Position numbers and translations under genes: made by a program | From: Cyanobacteria bacterium UBA8803 | Lineage (GTDB): Bacteria; Cyanobacteriota; Cyanobacteriia; Cyanobacteriales; Coleofasciculaceae | NCBI GenBank assembly: GCA_003505715.1 | Contig: DNXU01000378.1 | Span: 5,209-10,508 of the forward strand | DNA length: 5,300 nt | Direction: 5' to 3' | In this document: positions 5,295-5,300 of the stretch, in pieces | Position numbering within the stretch: position 1 is the stretch's first letter | How the letters are laid out: every line of letters begins with the position of its first letter | Notes under the pieces: generated by a model | Databases searched by the model: none | Told to the model about the DNA's origin: nothing | The model's input: the letters and a program-made list of their open reading frames with translations, nothing else

Positions 5295-5300
5295 ACAACC

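Larger units (their letters stand above)
5110..5300. other. Intergenic region upstream of the Pvc16-type gene
   Basis: At least 191 bp carry no supported gene on either strand. From left to right the stretch holds a short hairpin, a 10-bp-stem inverted repeat with a 41-nt loop, and a 30-bp palindrome at the right edge, each listed separately. For the Pvc16-type gene a possible minus-strand promoter is TTGACC (5159-5154) with TATTCC 16 bp further on; the -10 is poor, so I give this little weight. Confidence 0.5.

Overview
The window looks like chromosomal DNA of a cyanobacterium, probably a filamentous or multicellular one. Six perfect copies of the cyanobacterial HIP1 octamer GCGATCGC are present (at 826, 916, 1068, 1504, 3525 and 4727). 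Base composition is moderately AT-rich, and intergenic spaces hold GC-rich stem-loops and palindromes of a kind common in these genomes. The gene content (caspase-like peptidase, MoxR-type ATPase, small Trypco1-like protein, contractile-injection-system tail protein) also fits that group.

Layout. Positions 1-149 are non-coding, with a 16-bp tandem repeat and a terminator-like hairpin. On the minus strand, reading from 3274 down to 150, lies a tightly coupled two-gene operon. Its first gene encodes a 661-residue protein with an intact caspase-type peptidase domain at the N-terminus and a VMAP-C-like domain at the C-terminus. Its second gene encodes a 380-residue MoxR-family AAA+ ATPase that starts inside the stop codon of the first (ATGA overlap). 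Divergent from this operon, across an 82-bp spacer, a plus-strand gene (3357-3749) encodes a 130-residue acidic protein resembling the trypsin-co-occurring domain 1 (Trypco1 / CU044_2847) family. It converges, with 10 bp between stop codons, on a minus-strand gene (3760-5109) for a DUF4255/Pvc16-type protein of 449 residues, the tail-terminator component of extracellular contractile injection systems (eCIS). Positions 5110-5300 are non-coding and rich in inverted repeats.

How the genes may work together. MoxR ATPase plus VMAP protein plus a peptidase effector is the core of the NTP-dependent vWA-MoxR-VMAP conflict systems predicted from comparative genomics. In those systems the ATPase and VMAP modules are thought to sense a threat and license an effector, here a caspase fused to VMAP itself. 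The vWA partner is not in the window. Trypco1-like proteins are predicted adaptors of the same class of systems. The Pvc16 gene suggests an eCIS locus lies beyond position 5300. The most interesting point is that a probable caspase-driven cell-death or immunity module sits next to an injection-system gene. Whether that is functional or incidental cannot be decided from this window.
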